64,000 nt of DNA. It comes from Aquimarina sp. BL5. GTDB taxonomy: Bacteria; Bacteroidota; Bacteroidia; Flavobacteriales; Flavobacteriaceae. Numbering within the stretch: position 1 is the first letter of the stretch; each line of letters opens with the position of its first letter. Shown here one piece after another: positions 47,172 to 56,080 of the stretch. Below the pieces are notes generated by a model. That model did not search any database, was not told the origin of the DNA, and saw nothing but the letters and a program-made list of their open reading frames with translations. Location of the stretch: NCBI RefSeq assembly GCF_003443675.1, contig NZ_CP031963.1:5616501-5680500 (forward strand), read 5' to 3'. The position numbers and the translations under genes are program-made.

Positions 47172-49571
47172 TTATTTTTGATATTTCTTCTTTCTAATAA
47201 ATGAGAAAGCAAAACCAAACAACCCAAGAATCAATAACGGAATAATAATATTGATCACTTGCCAGAAGGTTCGGTTTTCTACTACTTTTTCGATGTCAAG
47301 AAAAGCAATGTTTATTTCTTTCCCTCTTACTTCTGTTAAACCAGAATCATCTAGTAAATAATTTACCGTATTTAATAAAAATTCCTTGTTTCCGTATTGT
47401 AGGTTTAGATAAGGATCATATCCCAATGTAATAGGTCTTCCTTTTCTAATTCCATTTTTCATTACATCCCCATCTGCAATTACTACCATTTTAGTTGCTG
47501 CGCTTTCATTTTTAGCATTAGTAAGCTTAAAAGGTTTTACGCGATCTTTGTAGGCAGATTTAAAACTACCTTCTAATAAAACGGCCAGATTATGATTACC
47601 ATCTATATAACTCGCAATATCTGGTTTTTGCCCTATAATATTATCTAACCTTATTTCTGCGGGAATTCCTTCTAATTTAGATCTTTCAGAACTGGTTAAT
47701 AAAATGGTTTTTTGAACTCCGTTTTTTAAAGTATCAATCTGATTCGAAAATTCGAATTTTACAGATTCTATATTCTTAACAATAGGATGTTTACTAGAGC
47801 TTTTCGTTAATGAAGAATAAAACCAAGGGTGCGGTGTGAATTGAGTATCATTTCCTTGACCAGAAGCAAGCATTAATGGAGCAGAGTAGAGGTCATTAAC
47901 TAAAACAGGATTTATTCGCACTCCGTAAGAAAATAAAGCATCTCCTAATCTAAGATCTTGCATAAATGCTACTGCTGTTCCTTGTGATTTCTGAGTAAAT
48001 AAACTATCAATTTCCATAGCGACCGACTCTACTAACCAAAGAGATTTACCGCCTTCCATGATAAATTGATCTAATACATATTTTTCATTTTCAGAAAATG
48101 GCTGTGTGGGTTTAGCATTAATAACAAGATCGAATTTTTGTAAATCTTGCAATGTTTTTTCTGGGTTCGAAGAAACAGAGTCCAATGTAAAAGCTCCAAC
48201 GAAATAATATTCTTGTAGTGTTTTTATAAAATCCGCTATTTTCACATCAGGTAATTGTCCATTTCCTTTAATGACTGCTATTTTATGTTTTTTAGGGTGA
48301 ATCAATTTTTTTAAAGCATCAGCAAAAACATATTCTAATTGTTGGATAGAATTATTAACTCTTTCTTCGGTAGTTGCGCCAATAGTGTTTTTTACCAAAG
48401 CTACTTTAACACTTCTGTTCTGATAATTCATAATCGCCCATGGAACAACGGTTTCTATTGCCGTTTTTCCATTTTCCTGAACACTCACTTCCATGGGAGT
48501 AAGTCCGAGTCTTTGTAGTTCCTCTAACGTTTCTTTTCTAAATTCTTCTTCTTCAATTGGATTGGTAAAGACATACTGTATTTTTGGATTTATAGCATTG
48601 AATTCTTCTAATATCTGTTTCGTTTCTGCTTGTAATCGTCTAAATTCTGAAGGGAAGTCACCTTCTAACAAAACATCGATAGAAATAGGAACTTCTGCTT
48701 CAGCTAGTAAGTTTTCTGTAGCTTCAGAAAGTGTAAAACGATGATCAGCAGTAAGATCAAAACGACTGTACAGGCTGCTTCCTCCAAGATTAATCAATAT
48801 AACTGCAATAGCACCGAAAGAAGCAAGTTTCAGGATGTTTTTTCTGGAATATTTCTTTAGTACAATGGTCGTTAAAAACACAAACAATGTAATAATGCTT
48901 GCGAAATAAATGATATCTCTAGTATCTAAAACTCCCTGACTAATACGTTCATAATGCAACTGAATTCCTATTTGTTCTATAGTGTAATCCGTAGCGCCTA
49001 ATAGTTGATAATTGGCTAATCCACTAAATCCAAAATAGAATAAAAAACAAAGAAATATACCGATCAGAAAAGCTACTATCTGATTGTTTGTTATTGATGA
49101 TGAAAACGTTCCAATGGCCGTATAAGAAGCACTAAGAAGGAAGAGAGCGATGTAAGATCCAGTCGTACTGCCTACATCCAGATTTCCTATCGGATTTCCT
49201 AATTGATGAACAGTGATTATATATAATAAACTGGGAATTAATGCAATCACGATAAGGAAAAGACTTCCTATATATTTTCCCGAGACTAATTGCCAATGTC
49301 TTATGGGTTTGGTTAATAAAAGTTCTAGAGTGCCTTGTTTTCTCTCCTCGGCAATGCTACGCATAGTTATTGCTGGAATCAAAAATAACAAGATCCATGG
49401 AGCGATTAAAAAGAATGGAGAAAGATCAGCAAAGCCACTGTCAAGAACATTAAACTGTCCTTTGAATACCCATAAAAAGAGTCCGTTAAGTACTAGGAAT
49501 AGTCCTATCACCAAATACCCTACAGCCGAGGCAAAAAATGTATTTATTTCTTTTCTTATTATTGCTAGCAT
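47172..49571 (-). CDS. gldG: GldF-GldG fusion, gliding-motility ABC transporter component
   Basis: 799 residues. Residues 1-240 are GldF, an ABC-2 type permease with six membrane helices (MLAIIRKEINTFFASAVGYL, MRSIAEERKQGTLELLLTKP, IVAFLIGIFLCFLFYFG). Residues about 245-799 are GldG: a membrane helix, a large extracytoplasmic domain (DLTADHRFTLSEATENLLAE, KIAVIKGNGQLPDVKIADF, FDLVINAKPTQPFSENEK) and a final membrane helix (VINIIIPLLILGLFGFAFSF). In Flavobacterium johnsoniae these are two genes; here one frame crosses the junction (KKYSRKNILKLASFGA) without stop or Met. The ATPase GldA is not in the window. Needed for gliding in the model species, though its direct role is unclear. Confidence 0.92.
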   Translation of the reverse strand: MLAIIRKEINTFFASAVGYLVIGLFLVLNGLFLWVFKGQFNVLDSGFADLSPFFLIAPWILLFLIPAITMRSIAEERKQGTLELLLTKPIRHWQLVSGKYIGSLFLIVIALIPSLLYIITVHQLGNPIGNLDVGSTTGSYIALFLLSASYTAIGTFSSSITNNQIVAFLIGIFLCFLFYFGFSGLANYQLLGATDYTIEQIGIQLHYERISQGVLDTRDIIYFASIITLFVFLTTIVLKKYSRKNILKLASFGAIAVILINLGGSSLYSRFDLTADHRFTLSEATENLLAEAEVPISIDVLLEGDFPSEFRRLQAETKQILEEFNAINPKIQYVFTNPIEEEEFRKETLEELQRLGLTPMEVSVQENGKTAIETVVPWAIMNYQNRSVKVALVKNTIGATTEERVNNSIQQLEYVFADALKKLIHPKKHKIAVIKGNGQLPDVKIADFIKTLQEYYFVGAFTLDSVSSNPEKTLQDLQKFDLVINAKPTQPFSENEKYVLDQFIMEGGKSLWLVESVAMEIDSLFTQKSQGTAVAFMQDLRLGDALFSYGVRINPVLVNDLYSAPLMLASGQGNDTQFTPHPWFYSSLTKSSSKHPIVKNIESVKFEFSNQIDTLKNGVQKTILLTSSERSKLEGIPAEIRLDNIIGQKPDIASYIDGNHNLAVLLEGSFKSAYKDRVKPFKLTNAKNESAATKMVVIADGDVMKNGIRKGRPITLGYDPYLNLQYGNKEFLLNTVNYLLDDSGLTEVRGKEINIAFLDIEKVVENRTFWQVINIIIPLLILGLFGFAFSFIRKKKYQK

Positions 49572-49630
49572 TCTTTACAAAATTATGAGTTATGAGTTGT
49601 AGAGTTTAGAAAAATAAAATGCATACCTCT

Positions 49631-49927
49631 TTATTCTGAACCCCAAACTTGTTCTACACTCCAGGCTTCTGGTTTTTGGTTAAACTTATTTTTTGTGTTT
49701 GCCCAAACACCTTTAAATAACGAAGAGTTTCTGTAGTTATTGAGATGCTCTTCAGATTCCCAATGACTATAGGTAAAAAACTGGTTGGTTTGATGGATAT
49801 CTCGTATCAATTTTAGGTGCAAGCATCCTTCAAAATTTCGAATTTTATCTTTATTCTGATCGAAATTCTCCAAAAAAGCATCTATTTGTTCAGGAATGAA
49901 CCCCAATTTTACAATCCGTATGATCAT
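49631..49927 (-). CDS. Antibiotic biosynthesis monooxygenase (ABM) domain protein
   Basis: 98 residues with the ferredoxin-like dimeric alpha-beta barrel of the ABM family: MIIRIVKLGFIPEQIDAFLE, FEGCLHLKLIRDIHQTNQFF, YSHWESEEHLNNYRNSSLF and WSVEQVW. The family includes small monooxygenases and heme-degrading enzymes, but most members in Bacteroidota are unassigned. It follows GldFG's start by about 60 bp on the same strand and is transcribed towards it, so they may share a message. Confidence 0.88.
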   Translation of the reverse strand: MIIRIVKLGFIPEQIDAFLENFDQNKDKIRNFEGCLHLKLIRDIHQTNQFFTYSHWESEEHLNNYRNSSLFKGVWANTKNKFNQKPEAWSVEQVWGSE

Positions 49928-49964
49928 TTTAGTTTTTTAGGTGATGACAAAGCTATAAAGTTCC

Positions 49965-50399
49965 TTAATAACTTTTATTATTATTTATGATGTTTTCAAA
50001 ATCATTAATTTCAAAACTACTTTCAAAAGCCCAAAATATTGTTGATTTTATTCTTTTATCCTCTATTAAAAACTCTATAGTGCATGTAACAATGTTGAAG
50101 CCTAATAATCTGATGTTCGATTTTTGGACAGTAAACTTTCTAATGTGTTCTAATGATATTTTACTGTTTCCTCTTTTAGAATTTATGTAAAGAAATTGTC
50201 TGTCATATATTAGTTTTTCCGAATCTTTAACAGTCTTTATCGTGATTAGATATACAACAAGTGTAATGATACTTATTGCAGTAACTAACCAAATTGATAG
50301 ATGTTTAAGAAGTACAATTGAGATTACAACTCCCAGAATTCCCAATATCACAGGAAGAAAAAGTTTAATGAAAATATTATGTTTGGAAAGTTCTGTCAA
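49965..50399 (-). CDS. Membrane protein with two helices and a PH-like domain
   Basis: 144 residues. Two helices near the N-terminus (LFLPVILGILGVVISIVLL; IWLVTAISIITLVVYLITI) are followed by a short soluble beta domain (LIYDRQFLYINSKRGNSKIS, IRKFTVQKSNIRLLGFNIVT, STIFWAFESSF), a layout like the bacterial PH-domain membrane proteins. Function unknown. It lies 38 bp upstream of the ABM gene on the same strand. Confidence 0.7.
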   Translation of the reverse strand: MTELSKHNIFIKLFLPVILGILGVVISIVLLKHLSIWLVTAISIITLVVYLITIKTVKDSEKLIYDRQFLYINSKRGNSKISLEHIRKFTVQKSNIRLLGFNIVTCTIEFLIEDKRIKSTIFWAFESSFEINDFENIINNNKSY

Positions 50400-50539
50400 T
50401 TTTTTGTTTTAAATTTTCAAAGCTACAAAGTTCTGTAAAGTTTTTTAGTTTATTAGCATTGGAGTATTTTCTAAAGATCTAACTATCCAAAGCTATAGAA
50501 ATCTTACCAACTCAAAAACTCCCATACTCAAAAACTAAT

Positions 50540-51370
50540 TCACTCAAAAGTAATACTCACCGTATCACGATAATGCAATCCGAATAAACTAGAAGCCCCA
50601 CCAACAGTTTTTGGATTACTTTTATAAATGGCTAGTTCTAAATATCCAGATGAATTGAAGACTGCTAGTTTCTTTCCATCTTCTTCACGCTTACTTTTTT
50701 CAATATTAAAATTTATAGCATCACTATATCGCTCATAAATAGTACTGAAAACTGCACTTCTGGCGGTAATTTTAAATTCACGTCCTTTTCCTACATCTTC
50801 AAAAAGTTTACGGGTAATATTGGTAATTAGATTTCCGTAGTTATCAATATAGATAATACTTCCTACAATTTGTTTATCTCCAACATTGACAATTGGAGTA
50901 ATTCCTTTTATTAATTTGATATCTGTAATTGATTTCCCAATAACTTCTAGTGTTCCTCCACGAGCAATGTGGCAGGCTACTGTTACAAAAACATCTAGTA
51001 CGGGAAAATTTGTGCCAATCGCATCATGTATATTAATTTCTACAATTTTTTCTGGTCTAAATTCTGAAGCAATTAAAGAAATCAATCCATTATTAGCACA
51101 GATAAAGTAGTGATCATCAAGCTTTACGGCAATGTGTTTGTTTTCTGGATTCAGTTCACTGTCAATCCCAATGATATGGATACTTCCTTTCGGAAAACTC
51201 TTATAAGCATTTTGGATAATGTAGGCTGCCTCTATAATGTGGAATGGCGAAATTTCATGAGAAATGTCTACAACTGTAGCCTGTGGTAGTTCGGTATAGA
51301 TAGCACCTTTAACCGCAGACACAAAGTGATCTTTGATTCCGAAATCAGTAGTTAAAGTTATTATTGGCAT
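50540..51370 (-). CDS. S-adenosyl-L-methionine hydrolase (adenosine-forming), DUF62 family
   Basis: 276 residues. Motifs of the SAM hydroxide adenosyltransferase family: ITLTTDFGIKDHFVSAVKGA at the N-terminus, VDISHEISPFHIIEAAYI, SIHIIGIDSELN (family form VHxxVVDPxVG, here diverged), FICANNGLIS and GNLITNI. Members split SAM into adenosine and methionine by attack of water and work as trimers. It is divergent from phoH, and the housekeeping role is SAM removal; regulation is not visible. Confidence 0.92.
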   Translation of the reverse strand: MPIITLTTDFGIKDHFVSAVKGAIYTELPQATVVDISHEISPFHIIEAAYIIQNAYKSFPKGSIHIIGIDSELNPENKHIAVKLDDHYFICANNGLISLIASEFRPEKIVEINIHDAIGTNFPVLDVFVTVACHIARGGTLEVIGKSITDIKLIKGITPIVNVGDKQIVGSIIYIDNYGNLITNITRKLFEDVGKGREFKITARSAVFSTIYERYSDAINFNIEKSKREEDGKKLAVFNSSGYLELAIYKSNPKTVGGASSLFGLHYRDTVSITFE

Positions 51371-51584
51371 CTATAAGAATTGTTAATATCTTTTAATTAT
51401 AAGCGCTTAAAAATATGTAAATTTGCTATGAAGTTATTCAAAGTTTTTTTGAATCCAGGAATTTGTAATAAAAACATACGAGTTTATCATTTTCGACCAC
51501 TTAATATCTTTTATGATCTTAAAAAAAGTTTCAACGTTAGTACGTTTTTCATTTTTGATTCCCCGGCAAAAACTTCAAACAATC

Positions 51585-51602
51585 CCGATAGCTATTGGGA
51601 GA
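51585..51602. repeat. Short near-palindrome tcccgatagctattggga
   Basis: 18 bp with one mismatch, between the SAM hydrolase and phoH genes. Similar cccgatagc elements are common between flavobacterial genes. The ORF that covers it is judged not real. Confidence 0.5.
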
Positions 51603-51652
51603 ACAAACTTAGTCAATCCAAAAAACAATTCATACTAAAATTTCTATAGCTT

Positions 51653-52609
51653 TTGAACGAACTTATTATTGAACTGACAGAAATCAATCCACGGGAGTTT
51701 TTCGGACTTCAGAATAGTAATATTCAATTACTGAAAAAATATTTCCCAAAACTTAAAATTGTAGCCAGAGGAAGTAAACTAAAGGTATATGGTGATGAAG
51801 ATATGCTCGAAGAATTTGATATGCGCTTAAATATGCTTTTAGAGCATTTTGGAAAGTATAATAAATTGGATGAGAATGTGATCGAGCGTGTACTTACCAG
51901 TGATAGCAAAGCGGATTATGAAACATCTGCAGTTAGTGGAGAAACCTTGGTTCACGGAGTAGGAGGTAAAGCCATTAAAGCGCAGACGGCAAATCAGCGT
52001 AAACTGGTAGAGTTGACCTACAAAAATGATATGGTTTTTGCTATTGGACCAGCGGGAACTGGTAAAACATATACTGGAGTAGCATTAGCAGTAAAAGCAC
52101 TAAAAGAAAAACAAGTAAGAAGAATAATCCTTACACGTCCCGCTGTAGAAGCAGGAGAGAATCTTGGATTTTTACCAGGAGATTTAAAAGAAAAATTGGA
52201 TCCGTATATGCAACCATTATACGATGCATTACGAGATATGATTCCTGCAGAAAAACTAGAAAGTTTTATAGAAAAAGGAGTGATACAAATTGCGCCTATG
52301 GCTTTTATGCGTGGTCGTACATTAGATAATGCCTTTGTAATTCTTGATGAAGCACAGAATACAACGCATGCGCAAATGAAGATGTTCCTGACACGTATGG
52401 GTAAAAATGCCAAATTTATGATTACTGGTGATCCGGGACAGATTGATTTACCACGTAGGGTAACCTCTGGTCTAAAAGAAGCGCTATTAGTATTAAAAGG
52501 AGTTTCTGGAATCGGAGTCATACACCTAGATGATAAGGATGTGATCCGTCATAAACTAGTGAAAAAGGTGATTGCGGCCTATAAAGAAATAGAAAATAGA
52601 AACGATTAA
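51653..52609 (+). CDS. phoH: PhoH-family ATPase
   Basis: 318 residues with a TTG start (first residues NELIIELTEINPREFFG fit the usual flavobacterial N-terminus, so the rare start is credible). The N-terminal 110 residues are a small RNA-binding-like domain. The ATPase core has Walker A GPAGTGKT, Walker B VILDEAQN, and the sensor GDPGQIDLP. PhoH proteins are ATPases linked to RNA metabolism and phosphate stress; the exact role in Bacteroidota is unknown. It precedes purC by about 100 bp on the same strand. Confidence 0.93.
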   Translation: MNELIIELTEINPREFFGLQNSNIQLLKKYFPKLKIVARGSKLKVYGDEDMLEEFDMRLNMLLEHFGKYNKLDENVIERVLTSDSKADYETSAVSGETLVHGVGGKAIKAQTANQRKLVELTYKNDMVFAIGPAGTGKTYTGVALAVKALKEKQVRRIILTRPAVEAGENLGFLPGDLKEKLDPYMQPLYDALRDMIPAEKLESFIEKGVIQIAPMAFMRGRTLDNAFVILDEAQNTTHAQMKMFLTRMGKNAKFMITGDPGQIDLPRRVTSGLKEALLVLKGVSGIGVIHLDDKDVIRHKLVKKVIAAYKEIENRND

Positions 52610-52707
52610 TTTTAATTAAGAATTAAGAATAATAGAATTAAGTTTAAATAGGATATACTTTTCTCTTTGCGACTTAGATTCTTAGATACTTTGCAACTTT
52701 AAAAAAA

Positions 52708-53655
52708 ATGAGTACCATAGTTGACACCAATTACAATTTTCCAGGACAGAAATCTGTTTATAAAGGAAAAGTTAGAGAAGTATATAATATCAATGACGAA
52801 TTATTAGTCATGATTGCTACAGATCGTTTATCGGCCTTTGATGTGGTTATGCCAAAAGGAATTCCGTTTAAAGGGCAAATCCTAAATCAGATTGCTACAC
52901 AAATGATGAAAGCCACCGAAGATTTAGTTCCTAATTGGTTAATAGCTACTCCAGATCCTAATGTAGCGGTTGGTCATCTTTGTGATCCCTTTAAAGTAGA
53001 AATGGTGATCAGAGGATATCAATCAGGTCATGCTGCTAGAGAGTATAAAGCTGGTAAAAGAATATTATGTGGTGTGCCAATGCCAGAAGGAATGAAGGAA
53101 AACGATAAATTTCCTGAACCTATTATCACTCCTTCTACCAAAGCAGATAATGGAGAACACGATGAGGATATCTCTAGAGAAGAAATTTTAGCAAAGGGAA
53201 TTGTTTCTGAAGCTGATTATGTAGTGTTAGAAGATTATACCAGAAAACTATTCCATAGAGGAACAGAGATTGCTGCAGAGCGAGGATTGATTTTGGTGGA
53301 TACTAAATACGAATTCGGAAAAACGAAAGATGGAAAAATTGTGCTGATTGATGAAATCCATACACCAGATTCTTCTCGTTATTTCTATGCAGATGGCTAT
53401 GAAGAAAGACAACAAAAAGGCGAAGCACAAAAGCAATTATCCAAAGAATTTGTAAGACAGTGGCTAATCAGTAATGGTTTCCAAGGTAAAGAAGGGCAGC
53501 AAATCCCTGATATGAATGAGGAGTATATCAGTTCTGTATCCGATCGATATATCGAATTATTCGAAAATATTACTGGTACCTCTTTTGGGAAAGCAGATGT
53601 TTCTGATATTGATAGTAGGATAAATGAGAATGTGTTGGAGTATCTGAAGCGCTAA
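52708..53655 (+). CDS. purC: Phosphoribosylaminoimidazole-succinocarboxamide synthase (SAICAR synthase)
   Basis: 315 residues, the long eukaryote-like form. Signature regions: [59 protein letters not shown], and [20 protein letters not shown] with DTKYEFGK and [12 protein letters not shown]. It joins CAIR and aspartate with ATP in de novo purine synthesis. No other purine gene is close by, so it is a lone gene. A REP-like pair of palindromes follows its stop. Confidence 0.96.
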   Translation: MSTIVDTNYNFPGQKSVYKGKVREVYNINDELLVMIATDRLSAFDVVMPKGIPFKGQILNQIATQMMKATEDLVPNWLIATPDPNVAVGHLCDPFKVEMVIRGYQSGHAAREYKAGKRILCGVPMPEGMKENDKFPEPIITPSTKADNGEHDEDISREEILAKGIVSEADYVVLEDYTRKLFHRGTEIAAERGLILVDTKYEFGKTKDGKIVLIDEIHTPDSSRYFYADGYEERQQKGEAQKQLSKEFVRQWLISNGFQGKEGQQIPDMNEEYISSVSDRYIELFENITGTSFGKADVSDIDSRINENVLEYLKR

Positions 53656-53773
53656 ATAAAATTACTTTTGTTATTTATAAATTAATATTCAAGATTGTTG
53701 GATTCCAGCCAAAGTCTATCCTGAGCGAAAGTCGAAGGGTTGGAATGACAATGGTTTAATATAAATAAGTTAT

Positions 53774-53798
53774 GTCATTCCGGACTTGATCCGGAATC
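53774..53798. repeat. REP-like palindrome, copy 2
   Basis: attccgga (53777-53784) and tccggaat (53790-53797) around cttga, preceded by gtc; same type as 42405. Confidence 0.75.
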
Positions 53799-53831
53799 TA
53801 TTAGAAATGATAAGATTTCGTATTGTATGAT

Positions 53832-53856
53832 GTCATTCCAGACTTGATCTGGAATC
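53832..53856. repeat. REP-like palindrome, copy 3
   Basis: attccaga (53835-53842) and tctggaat (53848-53855) around cttga. Both arms changed together relative to copy 2, so pairing is kept. Confidence 0.75.
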
Positions 53857-53882
53857 CACAAAAAATAGTATACTAGGGCTTC

Positions 53883-54302
53883 TTAATTTTTGGTTCTCAA
53901 TTCTTGTCTACGCATTGGCATTTGATCGATTTGGTCAAAAATTTGAGAAGATGATATGACCTTGTTAGACTCTAATTTGGCACCTCCATCCAATCCTATA
54001 AGAATAATTTTGAAGTCTTCGTTGGATGAATTGTACTTTGTATAAAGCGTATTATTTTTAATAATATCACTTTTTTTAATTCCTTTTTGATAGGAGCTAG
54101 GTACTATCCTATATACGACTAGTTTTCTCTCTTGTAAGTCATTAACCTTAGTGCTGAATTCACTGAGTTGTTTTGTTAGTTGGGAGTTTTTATATGAATC
54201 TGCTAATACCAAAATCACACGATCTTTCCATTGGTGTTGATTAAGATCTTGAGAGAAAGATACTATCGGGAGAATCATTAAAAAGAATATCCAAATTTTC
54301 AT
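53883..54302 (-). CDS. DUF4174 protein, exported
   Basis: 139 residues from the ATG at 54302 (MKIWIFFLMILPIVSFSQ, a signal peptide); the ATG at 54326 adds eight residues. The mature part is a small thioredoxin-like domain of the DUF4174 type: HQWKDRVILVLADSYKNSQL, KLVVYRIVP, YNSSNEDFKIILIGLDGGAK, ending DQMPMRRQELR. It has no CxxC. This family is common as a single exported protein in Bacteroidota. Function unknown. Confidence 0.85.
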   Translation of the reverse strand: MKIWIFFLMILPIVSFSQDLNQHQWKDRVILVLADSYKNSQLTKQLSEFSTKVNDLQERKLVVYRIVPSSYQKGIKKSDIIKNNTLYTKYNSSNEDFKIILIGLDGGAKLESNKVISSSQIFDQIDQMPMRRQELRTKN

Positions 54303-54326
54303 TGAAATAAGATACAAAAAAATCAA

Positions 54327-54588
54327 GTGATTAAGAATTTCAATTTCATATACTTACCCTTCGGCCCCGCTCAGGGTTCGAAGTGAATTAGGATTTGAAG
54401 GTTGAAATAAGAAGAGGGTTGAGCGTAGTCGAAACCCCGTAAACTCAAGGTTCGAGAGCCTCACCTTTCGGAAACATATAATAGCTATACCGTAATACCA
54501 AGCGAGGACTTAGGTGTGACACTGAGCTTCCGCTGCAGGTGGATAAGTGTCGAAGTGCTCTCGAAGTCCGATGTTCTTAGCTGATCCA
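54327..54588. other. Intergenic region with palindromic debris
   Basis: Contains flavobacterial-type palindromic pieces (cccgctcagggttcgaag; gggttgagcgtagtcgaaacccc) also seen around 53710-53750 (tcctgagcgaaagtcgaagg). No ORF. Confidence 0.5.
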
Positions 54589-54720
54589 GATAGCGCAGAT
54601 TTGCAATCTGTGCGATAAATCATTATTAACATATGAAACATTATTATATAAAAAACAGCCATATCATTTTAAAATACCTGACTTAACTGTTTTTGAACCA
54701 TTTCTTACTCTTATCGCTTA
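54589..54720. repeat. 132-bp direct repeat, copy 1
   Basis: Runs from gatagcgcagatttgcaatc to cttactcttatcgctta and matches 55433-55564 over the same length with scattered differences. The two copies flank the lipoprotein gene at 54792-55373. Confidence 0.85.
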
Positions 54721-54791
54721 GCCGGATTGCTAGGATTTCCAATCCGCGCAACAATAATTATGAAAGATTTAGGGCAAAACAAGTAAATAGT

Positions 54792-55373
54792 TTACCAATT
54801 TATTCGCTCCCAAATGTCTCCATTAAAAGTGATATACTTGATTATACCGTAATCAACATCCCAATATAAAAACTCTGGATTATTGTTAAATTTATTTCTA
54901 CCACGAGTATTTTTTTTGTCATATGGTAGCTTGTAAACATTATCAAAAGACTTATCTATCAAACACAAATCCTCACTCTGCAATGTAATGTCTTCTTTAA
55001 ATAAAAAATGTGATTTTAAATAACTAACCGAATAAATCCTTTCAGATGTTGGTTTAGATTTAGACATAGCAATCATATCATCTTGATTTTCTACACTAAC
55101 ACCAGGTAATGTTTTGTTACTATATTTTAATATTGCAATAGGTGTCTTGTATTTACTATTAGCAAACAATTGCCAGTCGTAAGTAATATCCTTACTAATT
55201 ATTATACTTGTATCTATTTGTTTCGTATTTATATTTTTAAACACAAGTGCATCTCCCCTTTCATAAACATTAAACTTTTCAAGTTCTTGTTCATTAAAAT
55301 AAACTTTTTTAGCACAAGAAAAGAAAGAGAGTAGCAAAACTGATAGTGTTATTTTAATAATAATATTTTTCAT
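54792..55373 (-). CDS. Lipoprotein in the Rhs island, unknown function
   Basis: 193 residues with the signal ITLSVLLLSFFSCAKK (Cys at about 20). The mature part is beta-rich and polar (KKVYFNEQELEKFNVYERGD, DTSIIISKDITYDWQLFANS, PEFLYWDVDYGIIKYITFNG). Its first mature residues, C-[AS]-KKVY, are like those of the lipoprotein at 56957, so the two may be distant paralogues. It lies between two 132-bp repeats downstream of an Rhs gene, the place where orphan toxin or immunity cassettes collect. An immunity role is inference only. Confidence 0.75.
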   Translation of the reverse strand: MKNIIIKITLSVLLLSFFSCAKKVYFNEQELEKFNVYERGDALVFKNINTKQIDTSIIISKDITYDWQLFANSKYKTPIAILKYSNKTLPGVSVENQDDMIAMSKSKPTSERIYSVSYLKSHFLFKEDITLQSEDLCLIDKSFDNVYKLPYDKKNTRGRNKFNNNPEFLYWDVDYGIIKYITFNGDIWERINW

Positions 55374-55432
55374 AAGTATTAATTGTCGTTATCATCATCG
55401 CTGTCATCGTCGTTCAAAAAATTATAAAACCC

Positions 55433-55564
55433 GATAGCGCAGATTTGCAATCTGTGCGGTAAATCATTATTAACATATGAAACATTATTATAAAAAAACA
55501 GCCATATCATTTTTAAAAGACCTGACTTAACTATTTTTATACTATTTCTTACTCTTATCGCTTA
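55433..55564. repeat. 132-bp direct repeat, copy 2
   Basis: Second copy of the repeat at 54589-54720; distance between copy starts is 844 bp, with one complete gene between. Confidence 0.85.
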
Positions 55565-55583
55565 CTCTTGCGTGGTACGGAAA

Positions 55584-55613
55584 ACATTTCCGCGCTATCA
55601 TATCCGAGCGATC
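55584..55613. repeat. 30-bp repeat, copy 1
   Basis: acatttccgcgctatcatat and the ten bases after it recur at 56047-56076 with one difference. The copies flank the small peptide gene at 55701. Confidence 0.8.
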
Positions 55614-55700
55614 CTTTGTTATAGTTAAGTTAAAAACCTTTCGTTAAAACCTTCTAATACATAAATTTAAGGTAATCATTTCAACTCTTAAAATTATCTT

Positions 55701-55877
55701 ATGAAAAAAGCATGTCTTAAAAATTTGAAATTAGAAAAGAACATAATTTCAAATCTTTCGAAAATTGCCAATGGTATTAAAGGTGGTGACTATACGAACA
55801 CTTTACGAGAAAATGGATGTCCTGGTGCTGGTATAACATCTGTAAGTCCATATGTATGTAAAATAACTTGCGACTAA
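55701..55877 (+). CDS. Lanthipeptide-like precursor peptide
   Basis: 58 residues, too short for common ORF cut-offs. The leader MKKACLKNLKLEKNIISNLS matches the class I lanthipeptide leader pattern of Bacteroidota (LKLxKxxISxL). It ends in IKGG at 26-29, a double-glycine site. The core (DYTNTLRENGCPGAGITSVS then PYVCKITCD) has three Cys and five Ser/Thr, enough for lanthionine rings. It is the only plus-strand gene in the Rhs island, sits between two 30-bp repeats, and is followed by a GC-containing inverted repeat (ctgcgaagttcgtaacttcgcag at 55945-55967) that could end transcription. No LanB/LanC gene in the window. Confidence 0.72.
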   Translation: MKKACLKNLKLEKNIISNLSKIANGIKGGDYTNTLRENGCPGAGITSVSPYVCKITCD

Positions 55878-55944
55878 TAGATTTAGTATTTAGGTGAAAA
55901 ATCTATTCTTAGATTGAAACTTCATTATTGAGGTTATTCTGGAT

Positions 55945-55975
55945 TCTGCGAAGTTCGTAACTTCGCAGTCTATTT
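55945..55975 (+). terminator. Hairpin after the lanthipeptide-like gene
   Basis: ctgcgaagtt pairs with aacttcgcag across a 3-base loop (cgt), followed by tctattttttta. A good rho-independent terminator for the plus-strand peptide gene. Confidence 0.85.
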
Positions 55976-56046
55976 TTTTATGAAAGCCAAAACTGAGTTT
56001 GACTTAGTTTATCATACGTGTAATCTCGATAGTGAGGATTTAAGGA

Positions 56047-56076
56047 ACATTTCCGCACTATCATATCCGAGCGATC
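56047..56076. repeat. 30-bp repeat, copy 2
   Basis: Second copy of the repeat at 55584-55613, directly before the stop of the DUF922 gene. Confidence 0.8.
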
Positions 56077-56080
56077 GGGT

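Noticed and set aside
51380..51649. An 89-codon plus-strand frame upstream of phoH
   Set aside because: It covers a near-palindromic intergenic repeat, has no domain or normal composition, and the region reads as the divergent promoter area of SAM hydrolase and phoH.
52018..52521. 167-codon minus-strand frame within phoH
   Set aside because: Antisense shadow of the PhoH ATPase domain.
54589..55564. Insertion sequence bounded by the 132-bp repeats
   Set aside because: The repeats are direct, not inverted, and the enclosed gene is a lipoprotein with no transposase features.
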